Origin: an uncultured Desulfovibrionaceae bacterium
GTDB lineage: Bacteria > Desulfobacterota > Desulfovibrionia > Desulfovibrionales > Desulfovibrionaceae
DNA length: 18,219 nt
Assembly: GCA_947037905.1 (NCBI GenBank)
Contig: CAMQUX010000007.1
Location: 1-18,219, forward strand
Reading direction: 5' to 3'
Translations under genes and position numbers: made by a program
The notes under the pieces: model-generated
Told to the model about the DNA's origin: nothing
The model's input: only the letters and a program-made list of their open reading frames with translations
The model's database searches: none
Shown: one piece after another, positions 1 to 8,113 of the stretch
Position numbering within the stretch: the first letter of the stretch is position 1
How the letters are laid out: every line of letters starts with the position of its first letter

Positions 1-1611
1 TACACGTACTCCAGTTAGAGCTTTTAGTTCTGCGAAAGTTTCCATGGTTTTTTTCAGATTAAGTGGATTTACTTTCCTCACTTCTTTTACACCAAAGCCT
101 TGCACTATCTTTTCGATATCTAAATGAACAGGGCTCTCGCCTAAAACAGTATCTGGAACACTTGGGTTTGGCTGATGTCCTGTCATGGCGGTGGTTAAGT
201 TGTCCATAATGACAAAAAGTATATTGTGCTGATTATACACAGCATTTGCAAGGCCAGTTAGTCCAGAATGGAAGAAAGTAGAATCGCCAATAAAAGCAAG
301 CACTGGTTTATTTGATACTTTCGCCGCACCGCAACCAGCAGATATGGAACTTCCCATACATAAAAGGAAATCTACCGCATTAAGAGGTGGCAGCAGTCCT
401 AGTGTATAACAGCCAATATCACCAGAATAACGTGCATCATCGCCAAAAATTTTCCGAGCAGCATAATAAGTCGCACGGTGAGGACAGCCTGCACAGAGGT
501 TAGGTGGTCTAGGTGGTAAGTTTTGTGGATACGCAGTGCATGGGCTAAATTCTTTAAGCTCACAATTTGTTAAAATTTGCACAGCTTGCATAACTTTTTG
601 TAAATCATACTCGCCAAAAACATCTAATTGTGCTTCTTTTTTACCAAGAATTTCACAGTTAATCTTTTCTTTTTGTATAAGCACACGCAAAGCATCTTCA
701 AGAAGTGGCTCTAGTTCTTCTAATACAAGCACACGAGAGCATGTTTTTAGAAACGCTGTAAGCTTTTTATTCGCAAGCGGATAGCTCATACCTAGATGAA
801 AAACAGAAACAGTCTCAGCTAATTTTAGTTCCGCAAGAGCATCTATAAGATACGCACGGCTAATGCCAGAGGCAATAACACCAAGAGTGCCTTTTTCAGA
901 ATAGCTATTCCAAGGAGTGGTCTCTGCAAGTTCTTCTGCAAGTTCCATTCTTTTTAATAAATCAAGATGCATAGTACGAGCAAAAGCAGGTATAGGAACA
1001 AGTTTTTGCATATTACGGACAAAACCATCAACTGGTTTTTTTTCTGCAATTTCACCAAAAGTAACAGAGCCACGTAAATGATTAACACGAGTGGTTGTAC
1101 GAAGTAACATAGGTGTTTGTAATTTTTTTGACTGTAGTAATGCATCTTTTGTCATATCTTTTGCTTCTTGAGCAGAACTTGGCTCAAAGCAAGCAAGGGA
1201 CGCAAGGCGTGCGAAATAGCGATTATCTTGTTCATTTTGACTAGAATGACAAGCAGGATCATCGGCAGAAAGAAGAAGAAATCCACCAGGAGCACCAGTA
1301 TAAGCAAGGGTTAATAGCGGATCAGCCGCAACATTTACTCCCACATGTTTCATGGTACAAAAAGACAAAGCACCAGCAAAACTTGCACCAGCTGCAACTT
1401 CAAGAGCTACTTTTTCATTTGCAGAGTATTCAAAATAATAATCAGCAAAAGGGGAAAGTTTATAAAAAGTGTCAGGTACCTCAGAAGAAGGGGTGCCAGG
1501 ATAACACGTGATAATATGAACGCCAGCTTCTAAAGCTCCACGCACAATCGCTTCGTTTCCTAAAAGTAAATGCTTCGAGTTAGCAGGGGCAGTGAGGAGA
1601 ATATTTTTCAT
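1..1611 (-). CDS. iorA: Indolepyruvate:ferredoxin oxidoreductase, alpha subunit (3' part cut by window edge)
   Basis: Catalytic, thiamine-pyrophosphate-dependent subunit of the anaerobic enzyme that oxidatively decarboxylates aryl pyruvates from aromatic amino acid transamination to aryl-acetyl-CoA, reducing ferredoxin in the cytoplasm. The first 537 codons are present and open to the edge; the family is about 600 or more residues, so the C-terminal ferredoxin-like 4Fe-4S domain lies outside. Visible marks are the N-terminal YPGTPSSE segment (about residues 39-46), the cysteine motif CAGCPH (373-378), and the TPP/Mg site GDSTFFHSG (from 442) followed by an Asn. The ATG at 1609-1611 is preceded by an AAAGAAAG ribosome site. 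The TPR gene lies 35 bp upstream on the same strand, so the two are probably cotranscribed. iorB would be expected past the left edge but cannot be seen. The family call is very secure. Confidence 0.95.
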   Translation of the reverse strand, partial: MKNILLTAPANSKHLLLGNEAIVRGALEAGVHIITCYPGTPSSEVPDTFYKLSPFADYYFEYSANEKVALEVAAGASFAGALSFCTMKHVGVNVAADPLLTLAYTGAPGGFLLLSADDPACHSSQNEQDNRYFARLASLACFEPSSAQEAKDMTKDALLQSKKLQTPMLLRTTTRVNHLRGSVTFGEIAEKKPVDGFVRNMQKLVPIPAFARTMHLDLLKRMELAEELAETTPWNSYSEKGTLGVIASGISRAYLIDALAELKLAETVSVFHLGMSYPLANKKLTAFLKTCSRVLVLEELEPLLEDALRVLIQKEKINCEILGKKEAQLDVFGEYDLQKVMQAVQILTNCELKEFSPCTAYPQNLPPRPPNLCAGCPHRATYYAARKIFGDDARYSGDIGCYTLGLLPPLNAVDFLLCMGSSISAGCGAAKVSNKPVLAFIGDSTFFHSGLTGLANAVYNQHNILFVIMDNLTTAMTGHQPNPSVPDTVLGESPVHLDIEKIVQGFGVKEVRKVNPLNLKKTMETFAELKALTGVRV

Positions 1612-1646
1612 AAATAATTCTTTCTTTAATTAAAGTAGTAAGATGT

Positions 1647-2327
1647 TTATTTTTTTAAGACTATAAGTCTGCTAATAACAAATTGTTCATTAGGGTTTGT
1701 TTTTAATAGCGCTTCATATGCCTCAATAGCAACTTCTGTATTTTGAGCTTGCTCTGCGGTGCTTGCCATAAGACTTAGTATAGTTGTTTCAAAAGGGCTA
1801 GGAGCTCCATCATCTTTTTTTGTTTTAAGAATATCCGCATATGCTGTTTGTAAAACAACGAGCGCTTCAGGGTATTTATTTTGTAATTGCAAGTTAAATG
1901 CTATGCCTATTTGAGCTGGAGTATACATGCTTGTGTTTTCTGAGATAGCAACAAGCTCTCTGTATGTTTCTTCTGCCTCAACATAGCTTTCTAAATTTTG
2001 TTGGGTAACAGCAATAGGGAGCAGTATGCTTGCTTTTATATTGTCTGGAGCAGTTTCAAGAATAGTAGTTAGTGCGGCTATTTGTGGCTCACCAGAGTAT
2101 GCAAGCAGAGCGTATCCAACTTCTTTTTGAATATTTCGAATTTTTCGTTCCTGAAAGGAGCTATAAAGTGCAAATATGGAAAATATAACGAACAAAACAA
2201 CTGCGGCGATGAATAGTTTTTTCGCATTTGTAATAATAAATTCGTTTATACGGTCAAGATAAAAAAATATTTTTGACTGTTTTTTTGGTGTAATATCTTT
2301 TTCATTCATAGAATCATTAGTTCGCAT
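1647..2327 (-). CDS. Membrane-anchored tetratricopeptide-repeat protein
   Basis: A 226-residue protein with a lysine-rich N-terminus, one strong membrane segment (about 38-57) and a soluble helical remainder of degenerate TPR-like helix pairs, clearest in the C-terminal half (for example AIEAYEALLKTNPNE near the end). The layout recalls YfgM-like periplasmic TPR anchors, but identity with that family is not shown. The reading frame stays open another 49 codons upstream, encoding an implausible hydrophobic stretch. I chose the ATG at 2325-2327 because GGGAG lies 7 nt before it; a second ATG six codons further in is possible. It precedes iorA by 35 bp. A role as a protein-protein interaction or chaperone platform is typical of TPR proteins; no specific partner can be read from the sequence. 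Confidence 0.8.
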   Translation of the reverse strand: MRTNDSMNEKDITPKKQSKIFFYLDRINEFIITNAKKLFIAAVVLFVIFSIFALYSSFQERKIRNIQKEVGYALLAYSGEPQIAALTTILETAPDNIKASILLPIAVTQQNLESYVEAEETYRELVAISENTSMYTPAQIGIAFNLQLQNKYPEALVVLQTAYADILKTKKDDGAPSPFETTILSLMASTAEQAQNTEVAIEAYEALLKTNPNEQFVISRLIVLKK

Positions 2328-2621
2328 TGAGCATCTCCCTATTAGGCAAAAGGATAAAATCCTTAAATTATATATCAAAGAGTCTACTATAAAAGTAAGT
2401 AAAAGTACAAGTGATAAAATACCTGAAAATAAATAAAACAGAAAAAAATAAAAGAAAAAACATACTGTTATCAAGCTGTCTTTTTTTAATATATTTTACC
2501 AAATTTATGCACATGCTTTTTTGGTAAACAGTAATAAAATTAATAGTAAAATTTAAAATAGTTGTAAGGTATGTTATTTTTTTTACACGACTAGTTGCTA
2601 ATGGAAAAAAATGTATATTAG
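2328..2621. other. 294-bp AT-rich spacer between the yhcC-type gene and the TPR gene
   Basis: No convincing gene is present. Besides the candidate -10 and small dyad near 2350-2372, it contains an inverted repeat with perfect 9-bp arms, TTTACCAAA at 2495-2503 and TTTGGTAAA at 2520-2528, around a 16-nt loop that itself holds GCA-CA-TGC. It lies about 95 nt beyond the yhcC-type stop codon. On the minus strand it is followed by mixed A/T rather than a T-run, so it is at best a poor intrinsic terminator. Confidence 0.5.
2350..2372 (-). promoter_or_regulatory. Candidate promoter -10 and adjacent dyad upstream of the TPR-iorA unit
   Basis: Read on the minus strand, a perfect TATAAT lies at 2372-2367, about 40 nt before the TPR start codon. 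No good -35 hexamer is visible at the right spacing. Just downstream is a small dyad, AAGGAT-N3-ATCCTT (2350-2364), placed where an operator or short leader hairpin would sit. Both are weak, composition-prone signals in AT-rich DNA. Confidence 0.35.
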
Positions 2622-3605
2622 TTATATGTAGTCTTTAAAATTTTGCGAGCTATCATGTTGAAACCACGCTGGTAATGTATTTTTTCCAAGAGGATGTTTT
2701 GCACCCTGCCAAGCTTTTGCATCTATTAAATAATGCTGAATATCTCGCAAAAGTTGCGCTTTATTTGTTGCCCAAAGAGGGGCTATGCAATCATCATTGC
2801 TTGTGTCGGTATTTATTCTTTTCACAACCATGCGTGGATCGAGAATTTGCAAAGCCTCCCCTATGGTTTCAATGTATTCTGCTTCTTCTAAAGGCACATA
2901 TTGTTTGTCCGCATAAAGCTTCGCAAGGGGCGTGTTTTTTAATACAAGACAATTATGCAATTTAACACTCTGAATAGGAAGAGCATTTACATACGTCATA
3001 TGCTCAAGGAACTCTTTGGAGGATTCTCTTTTTCCATACTCGTAAGGCAAGCCGAGCATGAAATGAACACAAACAAATATACGAGTGTTCTTTGTGAGCA
3101 AAAGGATTTTTTCAAAATCTTTCACAGAATGCCCACGATTTATAAAGTTAAGAGTTTTATCAAAAGAGCTTTGCAGTCCAAGATCTAGCTGTATAAAATC
3201 AAAAGGAAGGTTGTCGATAAGCTCTATTTTTTCTAAGTCGAGACAATCTGGTCGAGTTGCAATGGATACGCCCACAGCATCATTTAGCTTGATAAGCTGT
3301 TGGCAAGTTGCTTGTAGTTTTTCAAAAGGCATATATGTGTTTGAGTAGGATTGCAGATAGGCAATAAAGTGTTTTGATTTGTTGTTTTTAAGTTCATTTT
3401 TCCAGTGTAGCCACTGTTTTTCAAACGATGTACCCTTGTCAAAAAGTCCAGCACTTGTGCCTGAATCGTTACAGAAAATACACCCTTTTGTGGAGAGTGT
3501 AGAATCCCTATTAGGGCAGGTAGCACCTGAGTCTAAGGGGATTTTTTGGACAGGTTTGTTGAAAATCTGTCTAAGTGCGGTGGAAAGTGTGTAGAATCTG
3601 TTCAT
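2622..3605 (-). CDS. yhcC: Radical SAM protein, YhcC / TIGR01212 family
   Basis: A 327-residue cytoplasmic radical S-adenosylmethionine protein of the YhcC type. The family signature is clear: an N-terminal YTL...KIPLDSGATCPNRD block, then cysteines at 30, 42 and 45 (CPNRDSTLSTKGCIFC) spaced as in this family to ligate the 4Fe-4S cluster, followed by the conserved TRPDCLD, LGLQS, NRGHS and HFMLGLP blocks and a C-terminal APLW segment. The family's reaction is not firmly established, so none is assigned. An upstream in-frame ATG exists at 3737, but the extra 44 residues are low-complexity and unlike the family. I chose the ATG at 3603-3605 because its product starts as YhcC proteins do; the upstream ribosome site is poor (an A-run). 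The gene is divergent from mreB. Confidence 0.9.
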   Translation of the reverse strand: MNRFYTLSTALRQIFNKPVQKIPLDSGATCPNRDSTLSTKGCIFCNDSGTSAGLFDKGTSFEKQWLHWKNELKNNKSKHFIAYLQSYSNTYMPFEKLQATCQQLIKLNDAVGVSIATRPDCLDLEKIELIDNLPFDFIQLDLGLQSSFDKTLNFINRGHSVKDFEKILLLTKNTRIFVCVHFMLGLPYEYGKRESSKEFLEHMTYVNALPIQSVKLHNCLVLKNTPLAKLYADKQYVPLEEAEYIETIGEALQILDPRMVVKRINTDTSNDDCIAPLWATNKAQLLRDIQHYLIDAKAWQGAKHPLGKNTLPAWFQHDSSQNFKDYI

Positions 3606-3740
3606 TTTTTTTTTAAAATAAGGATAATGAGCTTGCGATAGTTTAAATGATATGCTAACCTTATAAAGGTTTAAGAGAAAAGTAAACGAAAAAAAAATGC
3701 GATAAAATATATTAAATAGAGTAAAATGGAGAGGCAAGTT
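3606..3740. promoter_or_regulatory. Divergent intergenic region, yhcC-type gene / mreB
   Basis: These 135 bp must hold the promoters for the leftward radical SAM gene and the rightward mre cluster. A dyad, AACCTT-ATA-AAGGTT (3657-3671), has perfect 6-bp arms and an operator-like size. AT-rich -10-like words such as TAAAAT and TATATT occur near 3704-3714, but no -35 at correct spacing convinces me, so promoters are not placed precisely. Confidence 0.4.
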
Positions 3741-4790
3741 ATGGGTAAGTTGATTGACATGTTATTAGGATCTTTCTCTACAGATTTAGCAATAGATTTG
3801 GGAACAGCAAATACTTTGGTATACGTGAAAGGTCGAGGTGTTTTGATAAGTGAGCCGTCAGTTGTTGCAGTAAAGCGAGATCGTCGTGGTAATAATCATG
3901 TGCTAGCTGTTGGTACTGAAGCAAAAAAAATGCTCGGAAGAACGCCAGGTAACATAGTTGCAATACGTCCAATGAAAGATGGTGTTATTGCAGATTTTGA
4001 AATCACAGAAGCAATGCTTAAATATTTTATAAGCAAAGTTCATAATTCCCGCAAACTTGTGCGCCCTCGTATAATGATTTGTGTTCCAACAGGAATAACT
4101 CAAGTTGAAAAAAGAGCTGTAAGAGAATCTGCACAAAGTGCGGGAGCTCGAGAAGTTTATTTGATAGAAGAGCCAATGGCAGCAGCAATTGGAGCGGATT
4201 TGCCAATTACTGAACCAACTGCGAATATGGTTTTAGATATTGGCGGTGGTACATCAGAGATTGCAGTTATTTCTTTGTCGGGCATAGTGTATGCAAAAAG
4301 TGTTCGCATAGGTGGCGATAAAATGGATGAGGCTATTATCCAATACGTTAAGCGTAAACATAGTATGCTCTTAGGTGAAAGTACTGCAGAAGATATAAAA
4401 ATTAAAATGGGTTCTGCGTATCCTGTTGAGGGTATTCCTAAAGAAATGGAAGTGAAAGGGAGAGATCAGGTAACTGGAATCCCACAAAATAGAATAATAA
4501 CAGCAGAAGAAGTTCGAGATGCTATATCTGAACAAGTGGAAGGAATAGTTCAAGGTGTGCGAATAGCGCTTGAGCAAACACCTCCAGAATTAGCTGCAGA
4601 TATAGTTGACCGTGGTATAGTGCTTACAGGTGGTGGTGCTCTTTTAAAAGGGCTTGATGTTCTTTTACAAAAAGAAACACAGTTGCCGATAACCGTTGTT
4701 GATTCTCCTTTGCATGCGGTTGCCCTTGGTTCTGGTAGAGCCTTAGATTGTATTGATTTATATAGAGATATGACAACGGATTCATTTTGA
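3741..4790 (+). CDS. mreB: Rod-shape-determining actin homologue MreB
   Basis: Bacterial actin that polymerises on ATP along the inner membrane and directs lateral cell-wall synthesis by the elongasome. The 349-residue length is normal. The actin-fold nucleotide motifs are all present: phosphate-1 DLGTANT from Asp19, phosphate-2 DIGGGTSE from Asp166, and the adenosine motif TGGGALLKG around Gly297. The amphipathic N-terminus (GKLIDMLLGSF) fits membrane binding. An in-frame ATG at 3726 would add five residues, but the GGAGAGG ribosome site at 3728-3734 lies inside that extension and is correctly spaced for the ATG at 3741, which decides the start. Its TGA stop overlaps the TTG start of mreC, so translation of the pair is probably coupled. 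It opens the elongation cluster. Confidence 0.98.
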   Translation: MGKLIDMLLGSFSTDLAIDLGTANTLVYVKGRGVLISEPSVVAVKRDRRGNNHVLAVGTEAKKMLGRTPGNIVAIRPMKDGVIADFEITEAMLKYFISKVHNSRKLVRPRIMICVPTGITQVEKRAVRESAQSAGAREVYLIEEPMAAAIGADLPITEPTANMVLDIGGGTSEIAVISLSGIVYAKSVRIGGDKMDEAIIQYVKRKHSMLLGESTAEDIKIKMGSAYPVEGIPKEMEVKGRDQVTGIPQNRIITAEEVRDAISEQVEGIVQGVRIALEQTPPELAADIVDRGIVLTGGGALLKGLDVLLQKETQLPITVVDSPLHAVALGSGRALDCIDLYRDMTTDSF

Positions 4791-5611
4791 GACGTTTGTT
4801 CTTATTCTTTTTCCTTTTAGTCGTAAGTTATTTAGGTTTGTATACTATAAATTTGCGAACAGGGGTATTTGATAAGGTCGGCTCTTATGTAGGGCTCGAT
4901 TCTTTGAGTCTTATTTTTAAGCCTGTTCAAGATGGTATTGAGCAGATTGATTTTGTGCTTAATAGTTATTTTCGGTTAGTTGATGTTGAAAAGGAAAATA
5001 ATAAACTGCGTATTGAACTTGCACGGGCTAATGTACGACAAATACAGTTATTCGATAGAGCTGAAGAGAGTTTGCGGTTGCAGAAACTTCTTAATTTCTC
5101 AGCGGTGGATAATTGGACGATGCAAGGTGCACGCATAGTTATACAGAAATTGGGGACAGCAGCACTTCTTGATACTTGTATTATAGATAAAGGTGCAAAA
5201 AATGGTATTAAAGAAGATATGCCTGTAACGACTCCAGAAGGCGTTATTGGTCGAGTGCTTCGAACTGGCTTACATAGTTCAATAGTGCTTCTTCTTCAAG
5301 ATCCTAATAGTCGGATCCCAGTGCGAGGTAAAGACAGTCGTACCACAGGGCTTTTAGTTGGAACTGGTTTGTCAAAGCCGCTAGAAATGCGATTTGTGGA
5401 ACTAAATGATACCTTGAAAGAGGGTGAGATTTTAGTAACATCTGGTTTGGGAGGTGTTTTTCCTAAAGAACTTCCTGTTGGTGTTGTGAGTTCCATAAAA
5501 AAATCAAACATTGATTTGTTTCAAACAGTAGAAGCGCAATCTTTGGTGTCTGTAAAAAATCGAGAGGAAGTGTTTTTACTTGAGCGGGCCGTTGATTATA
5601 ATATCAAATAG
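4787..5611 (+). CDS. mreC: Rod-shape-determining protein MreC
   Basis: Bitopic elongasome scaffold that links MreB to PBP2/RodA from the periplasmic side. The 274-residue protein has an N-terminal membrane segment (about 3-22), a charged coiled-coil region (about 65-100, with EKENNKLRIELARANV), and a C-terminal beta-rich MreC domain with conserved GVIGRV, VLLLQDPNSRIPV and LVTSGLGGVFPKELPVG stretches. The start is TTG at 4787-4789, sharing four bases (TTGA) with the mreB stop. No ATG is available upstream of the membrane helix, and the first internal Met lies far into the fold, so the TTG start is well supported. A 172-bp spacer follows before mreD. Confidence 0.95.
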   Translation: MRRLFLFFFLLVVSYLGLYTINLRTGVFDKVGSYVGLDSLSLIFKPVQDGIEQIDFVLNSYFRLVDVEKENNKLRIELARANVRQIQLFDRAEESLRLQKLLNFSAVDNWTMQGARIVIQKLGTAALLDTCIIDKGAKNGIKEDMPVTTPEGVIGRVLRTGLHSSIVLLLQDPNSRIPVRGKDSRTTGLLVGTGLSKPLEMRFVELNDTLKEGEILVTSGLGGVFPKELPVGVVSSIKKSNIDLFQTVEAQSLVSVKNREEVFLLERAVDYNIK

Positions 5612-5666
5612 GAATTATTTTTAAAGAAAAAAATAAAAAGCAAATATATTCAATGAAAATAGCAAT

Positions 5667-5700
5667 CTACATAACTCCTATTGTCTATGTAGTTTTTTTT
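5667..5700 (+). terminator. Weak hairpin plus T-run between mreC and mreD
   Basis: CTACATA (5667-5673) pairs with TATGTAG (5686-5692) across a 12-nt loop and is followed at once by eight T residues (5693-5700). The stem is short and AT-rich, so this is more likely a partial terminator or attenuator than a full stop. It overlaps a candidate promoter. Confidence 0.4.
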
Positions 5701-5708
5701 ATTATAAT
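5681..5708 (+). promoter_or_regulatory. Candidate sigma-70 promoter for mreD-mrdA-rodA-bactofilin
   Basis: TTGTCT (5681-5686), a 16-nt spacer, then a perfect TATAAT (5703-5708). Transcription would begin near 5715, about 70 nt before the mreD start. It is the only spacer inside the mre/mrd/rod series large enough for a promoter. The -35 sits inside the right half of the hairpin described above. Confidence 0.45.
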
Positions 5709-5783
5709 GCTTGCTTAGAATAGTGATTATTGCGAAAATTAGGTGATGTTGTTGCTTTGTAATAATGAGGAAATAAGAAAAAT

Positions 5784-6248
5784 ATGTATTATTTATGGTG
5801 GTTTGGATTTACTGCTTTTGCTTTTTTTTGTTCCTATTTAATGCCTGGAGTTTGTTTTTTTGCTGCAGGTTTTGTCTTGGCGCTTGAAAAAGAAGAAAAT
5901 ATTCAGCCTTTTATACTCGCTTTAATTTGGAGTTTTTTGATAGACGGAGTAAATGCAGGACCTTTTGGCTTTTCGTTTCTATGGTTTTTTCTTATATTTC
6001 TGATGGTGCAGTTTTTAAAGAGTATTTTCTATCGTAGCCATAGTTTATATATGTTATTATTAGGAGCAATTTTAGGGGTCACATATATTTTATTTGTTCA
6101 TGCATTTTATGCGTTTGCAAAAGTTGAAGTTTCTTCTAGTCGAATATTTTTTCAAGGATTCTTTTTAATGATATTTTTTCCAATAGAATATTTTGTATTA
6201 TTTAATAACTATTCCGAAAGGCGAGTGAAAAATGTCTCGCATCGCTAA
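5784..6248 (+). CDS. mreD: Rod-shape-determining protein MreD (by position and topology)
   Basis: A 154-residue, almost wholly hydrophobic inner-membrane protein with about five membrane segments, rich in Phe, Trp and Tyr. MreD proteins diverge strongly. The call rests on the invariant position between mreC and mrdA, the normal length (about 160), and the internal SFLIDGVNAGPFGFSFLWF stretch, which fits the MreD pattern of an Asp- and Gly-containing loop between membrane helices. MreD is an integral elongasome component that works with MreC. The ribosome site GAGG at 5767-5770 is rather far (13 nt) from the ATG, but there is no better start. The gene overlaps mrdA by 17 nt, implying coupled translation. 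Confidence 0.85.
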   Translation: MYYLWWFGFTAFAFFCSYLMPGVCFFAAGFVLALEKEENIQPFILALIWSFLIDGVNAGPFGFSFLWFFLIFLMVQFLKSIFYRSHSLYMLLLGAILGVTYILFVHAFYAFAKVEVSSSRIFFQGFFLMIFFPIEYFVLFNNYSERRVKNVSHR

Positions 6249-8112
6249 TCCTTACGATCAAGAACCCCCTAAGCATGGGATTCTTTTCTTACAAGCATTA
6301 ATAGCGCTGCTTTTTTTTGTATTCTTTTTTCGTTTTTGGTATTTACAAATAATTAGAGGAGAAGAATTAGCAACAAGAGCTCTTAATAATAGGCTTACAA
6401 GTGAAGATATATATGCTCCTCGAGGGATAATTGAAGCAGCTGGTGGAGAGCTTTTGGCGATAAATGAGCCTTACTATTATTTGCAAATAATATCAGAAGA
6501 TGTAAAAGATTTAGATAAAACTTTCAATTATATAAGTAACATTTTACAAGTTCCAACAGATGTTTTAAAAAAACGCTATGAGGAAAAATCTGATAATATG
6601 CGCCTATTTAGGCCAGTAATTTTAGCAGAAGATTTAACTTTTGAGCAAGTATCGATTTTTGAATTGCAGAGTTTTCGTTGGCCTGGTTTAGAGATAAAAG
6701 ATAGACCTCGACGTAAGTATTTTTTTGGAAAAGAATTTGCGCATCTACTTGGGTATATTGCCGAGGTAGATGATGAAGATTTAAAAAAAGATACTACATT
6801 TACGCAAGGTGACTCTATAGGCAAAAGTGGTATCGAGGAGGTGTATAATGCAACTCTTCGTGGTAAAAAAGGAACCTTGCAGTATGAGCGAGACACTTTA
6901 GGCCGGCAATTTTTAAGAAGAATAGTACAAGAAGCGGAATCTGGTCAAAAGTTGCGTTTAACAATAGATTTAGGCTTACAAAAATTATTACACGAAGCAT
7001 TGATTGATAAAGAGGGTGTTGTAGTTGTTCAAAATGCAAAGACAGGCGCAATAAAAGCCCTCGTCAGTGCACCAAGTTTTGATGGGAATCTCTTCACTCA
7101 TGGTTATTTAGAAGAAGAAACATGGAAACTTATTCGCTCAGATCCACGCTCTCCTTTACAACATAGAGCTATTCAAAGCTCCTACCCGCCAGCGTCAATA
7201 TTTAAATTAGTCGTAGCAGGGCTTGCGTTAGAAGAGGGAATAATCACTGCAAGTGATGAAATAGTTTGTAAAGGTGGCTATAAAATTAATCGCCGATTCT
7301 TTCGCTGTTGGCGAAGGGGTGGGCATGGTAATGTGAATTTGTCTGATGCATTAGCATATTCATGTGATGTTTATTTTTATCTGTTGGGAGAAAAACTCAC
7401 TGTTGATAAAATTTCTGCCTATGCAAAAGCAAATGGGTTTGGAAAAAAAATTGGTATTGGTTTCCCTGAAGAGGTTGCAGGTTTAATTCCAACAAGAGAG
7501 TGGAAAGAGAAAAAGTTTAAACAAAAATGGCAAGGTGGTGAAGATTTAAACTTGTCAATTGGGCAAGGGTATACATTAGTAACACCACTACAAGTTGCAA
7601 GATATATTTCAGCATTAGTTAATGATGGTAAAATGTTACATCCATTTTTAGTTGACGGCGAACCAACAATAGTGGATCAAAATTTAGAATTAAGTAAAGA
7701 AAATCTTCTTCTTCTTAAAAATGCAATGATAGCAACAGTAGAAGAAAAACAGGGAACAGGACGAATCCTGCGACGTAAAAATCTTGTAATCGGGGCTAAA
7801 ACGGGCACAGCACAAGTTGTGAGTTGGACAGATGAAATGCGCCGCAAGAAAAAATCTGATATTCCTTATGATATGCGTGATCACGGCTGGATGGTTTCTT
7901 TTATTGAATTAGGTGATGAAGTTTATACAGTAACAGTAATCTATGAGCATGGAGTAAGTGGTGGTGTGGGTGCAGGAAAACTTGCAAATTTAGCGCTTAA
8001 TTATTTGATAGAGCAAGAAAAAACGAGTAAATTAGAACAAGAAAAAAAGAAACTAATAAAAATGAAACTAAAAAAATCAGATAACTTAGTGTTAAATAAA
8101 GGGAAAAATTGA
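6232..8112 (+). CDS. mrdA: Penicillin-binding protein 2 (peptidoglycan DD-transpeptidase)
   Basis: Monofunctional class B PBP that crosslinks peptidoglycan during elongation, anchored in the inner membrane with its catalytic domain in the periplasm. The 626 residues show a short cytoplasmic N-terminus, one membrane helix (about 16-34), the PBP dimerisation/pedestal domain (YAPRGIIEAAGG near 60, RRKYFFGKEFAHLLGY near 160) and the transpeptidase domain with all three active-site motifs: SIFK with the nucleophile Ser322, SCD at 377-379, and KTG at 523-525. The SxN motif as SCD is usual for PBP2. The last 30 or so residues form a lysine-rich charged tail after the fold. It overlaps mreD by 17 nt and ends 1 nt before rodA, its glycosyltransferase partner. 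Confidence 0.97.
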   Translation: MSRIANPYDQEPPKHGILFLQALIALLFFVFFFRFWYLQIIRGEELATRALNNRLTSEDIYAPRGIIEAAGGELLAINEPYYYLQIISEDVKDLDKTFNYISNILQVPTDVLKKRYEEKSDNMRLFRPVILAEDLTFEQVSIFELQSFRWPGLEIKDRPRRKYFFGKEFAHLLGYIAEVDDEDLKKDTTFTQGDSIGKSGIEEVYNATLRGKKGTLQYERDTLGRQFLRRIVQEAESGQKLRLTIDLGLQKLLHEALIDKEGVVVVQNAKTGAIKALVSAPSFDGNLFTHGYLEEETWKLIRSDPRSPLQHRAIQSSYPPASIFKLVVAGLALEEGIITASDEIVCKGGYKINRRFFRCWRRGGHGNVNLSDALAYSCDVYFYLLGEKLTVDKISAYAKANGFGKKIGIGFPEEVAGLIPTREWKEKKFKQKWQGGEDLNLSIGQGYTLVTPLQVARYISALVNDGKMLHPFLVDGEPTIVDQNLELSKENLLLLKNAMIATVEEKQGTGRILRRKNLVIGAKTGTAQVVSWTDEMRRKKKSDIPYDMRDHGWMVSFIELGDEVYTVTVIYEHGVSGGVGAGKLANLALNYLIEQEKTSKLEQEKKKLIKMKLKKSDNLVLNKGKN

Positions 8113-8113
8113 A

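Noticed and set aside
2328..2474. 49-codon N-terminal extension of the TPR gene
   Set aside because: Very hydrophobic and Phe/Leu-rich in AT-rich DNA, with no ribosome site. A clear GGGAG precedes the internal ATG at 2325-2327, and the remaining protein already has its own membrane anchor.
2675..3594. Plus-strand open frames of 71-96 codons opposite the radical SAM gene
   Set aside because: Mirror frames of a well-supported coding region, with no ribosome sites or recognisable protein character.
3606..3737. 44-codon N-terminal extension of the radical SAM gene
   Set aside because: Family members begin close to the MNRFYTL segment. The extension is low-complexity and would overlap the mreB promoter region.
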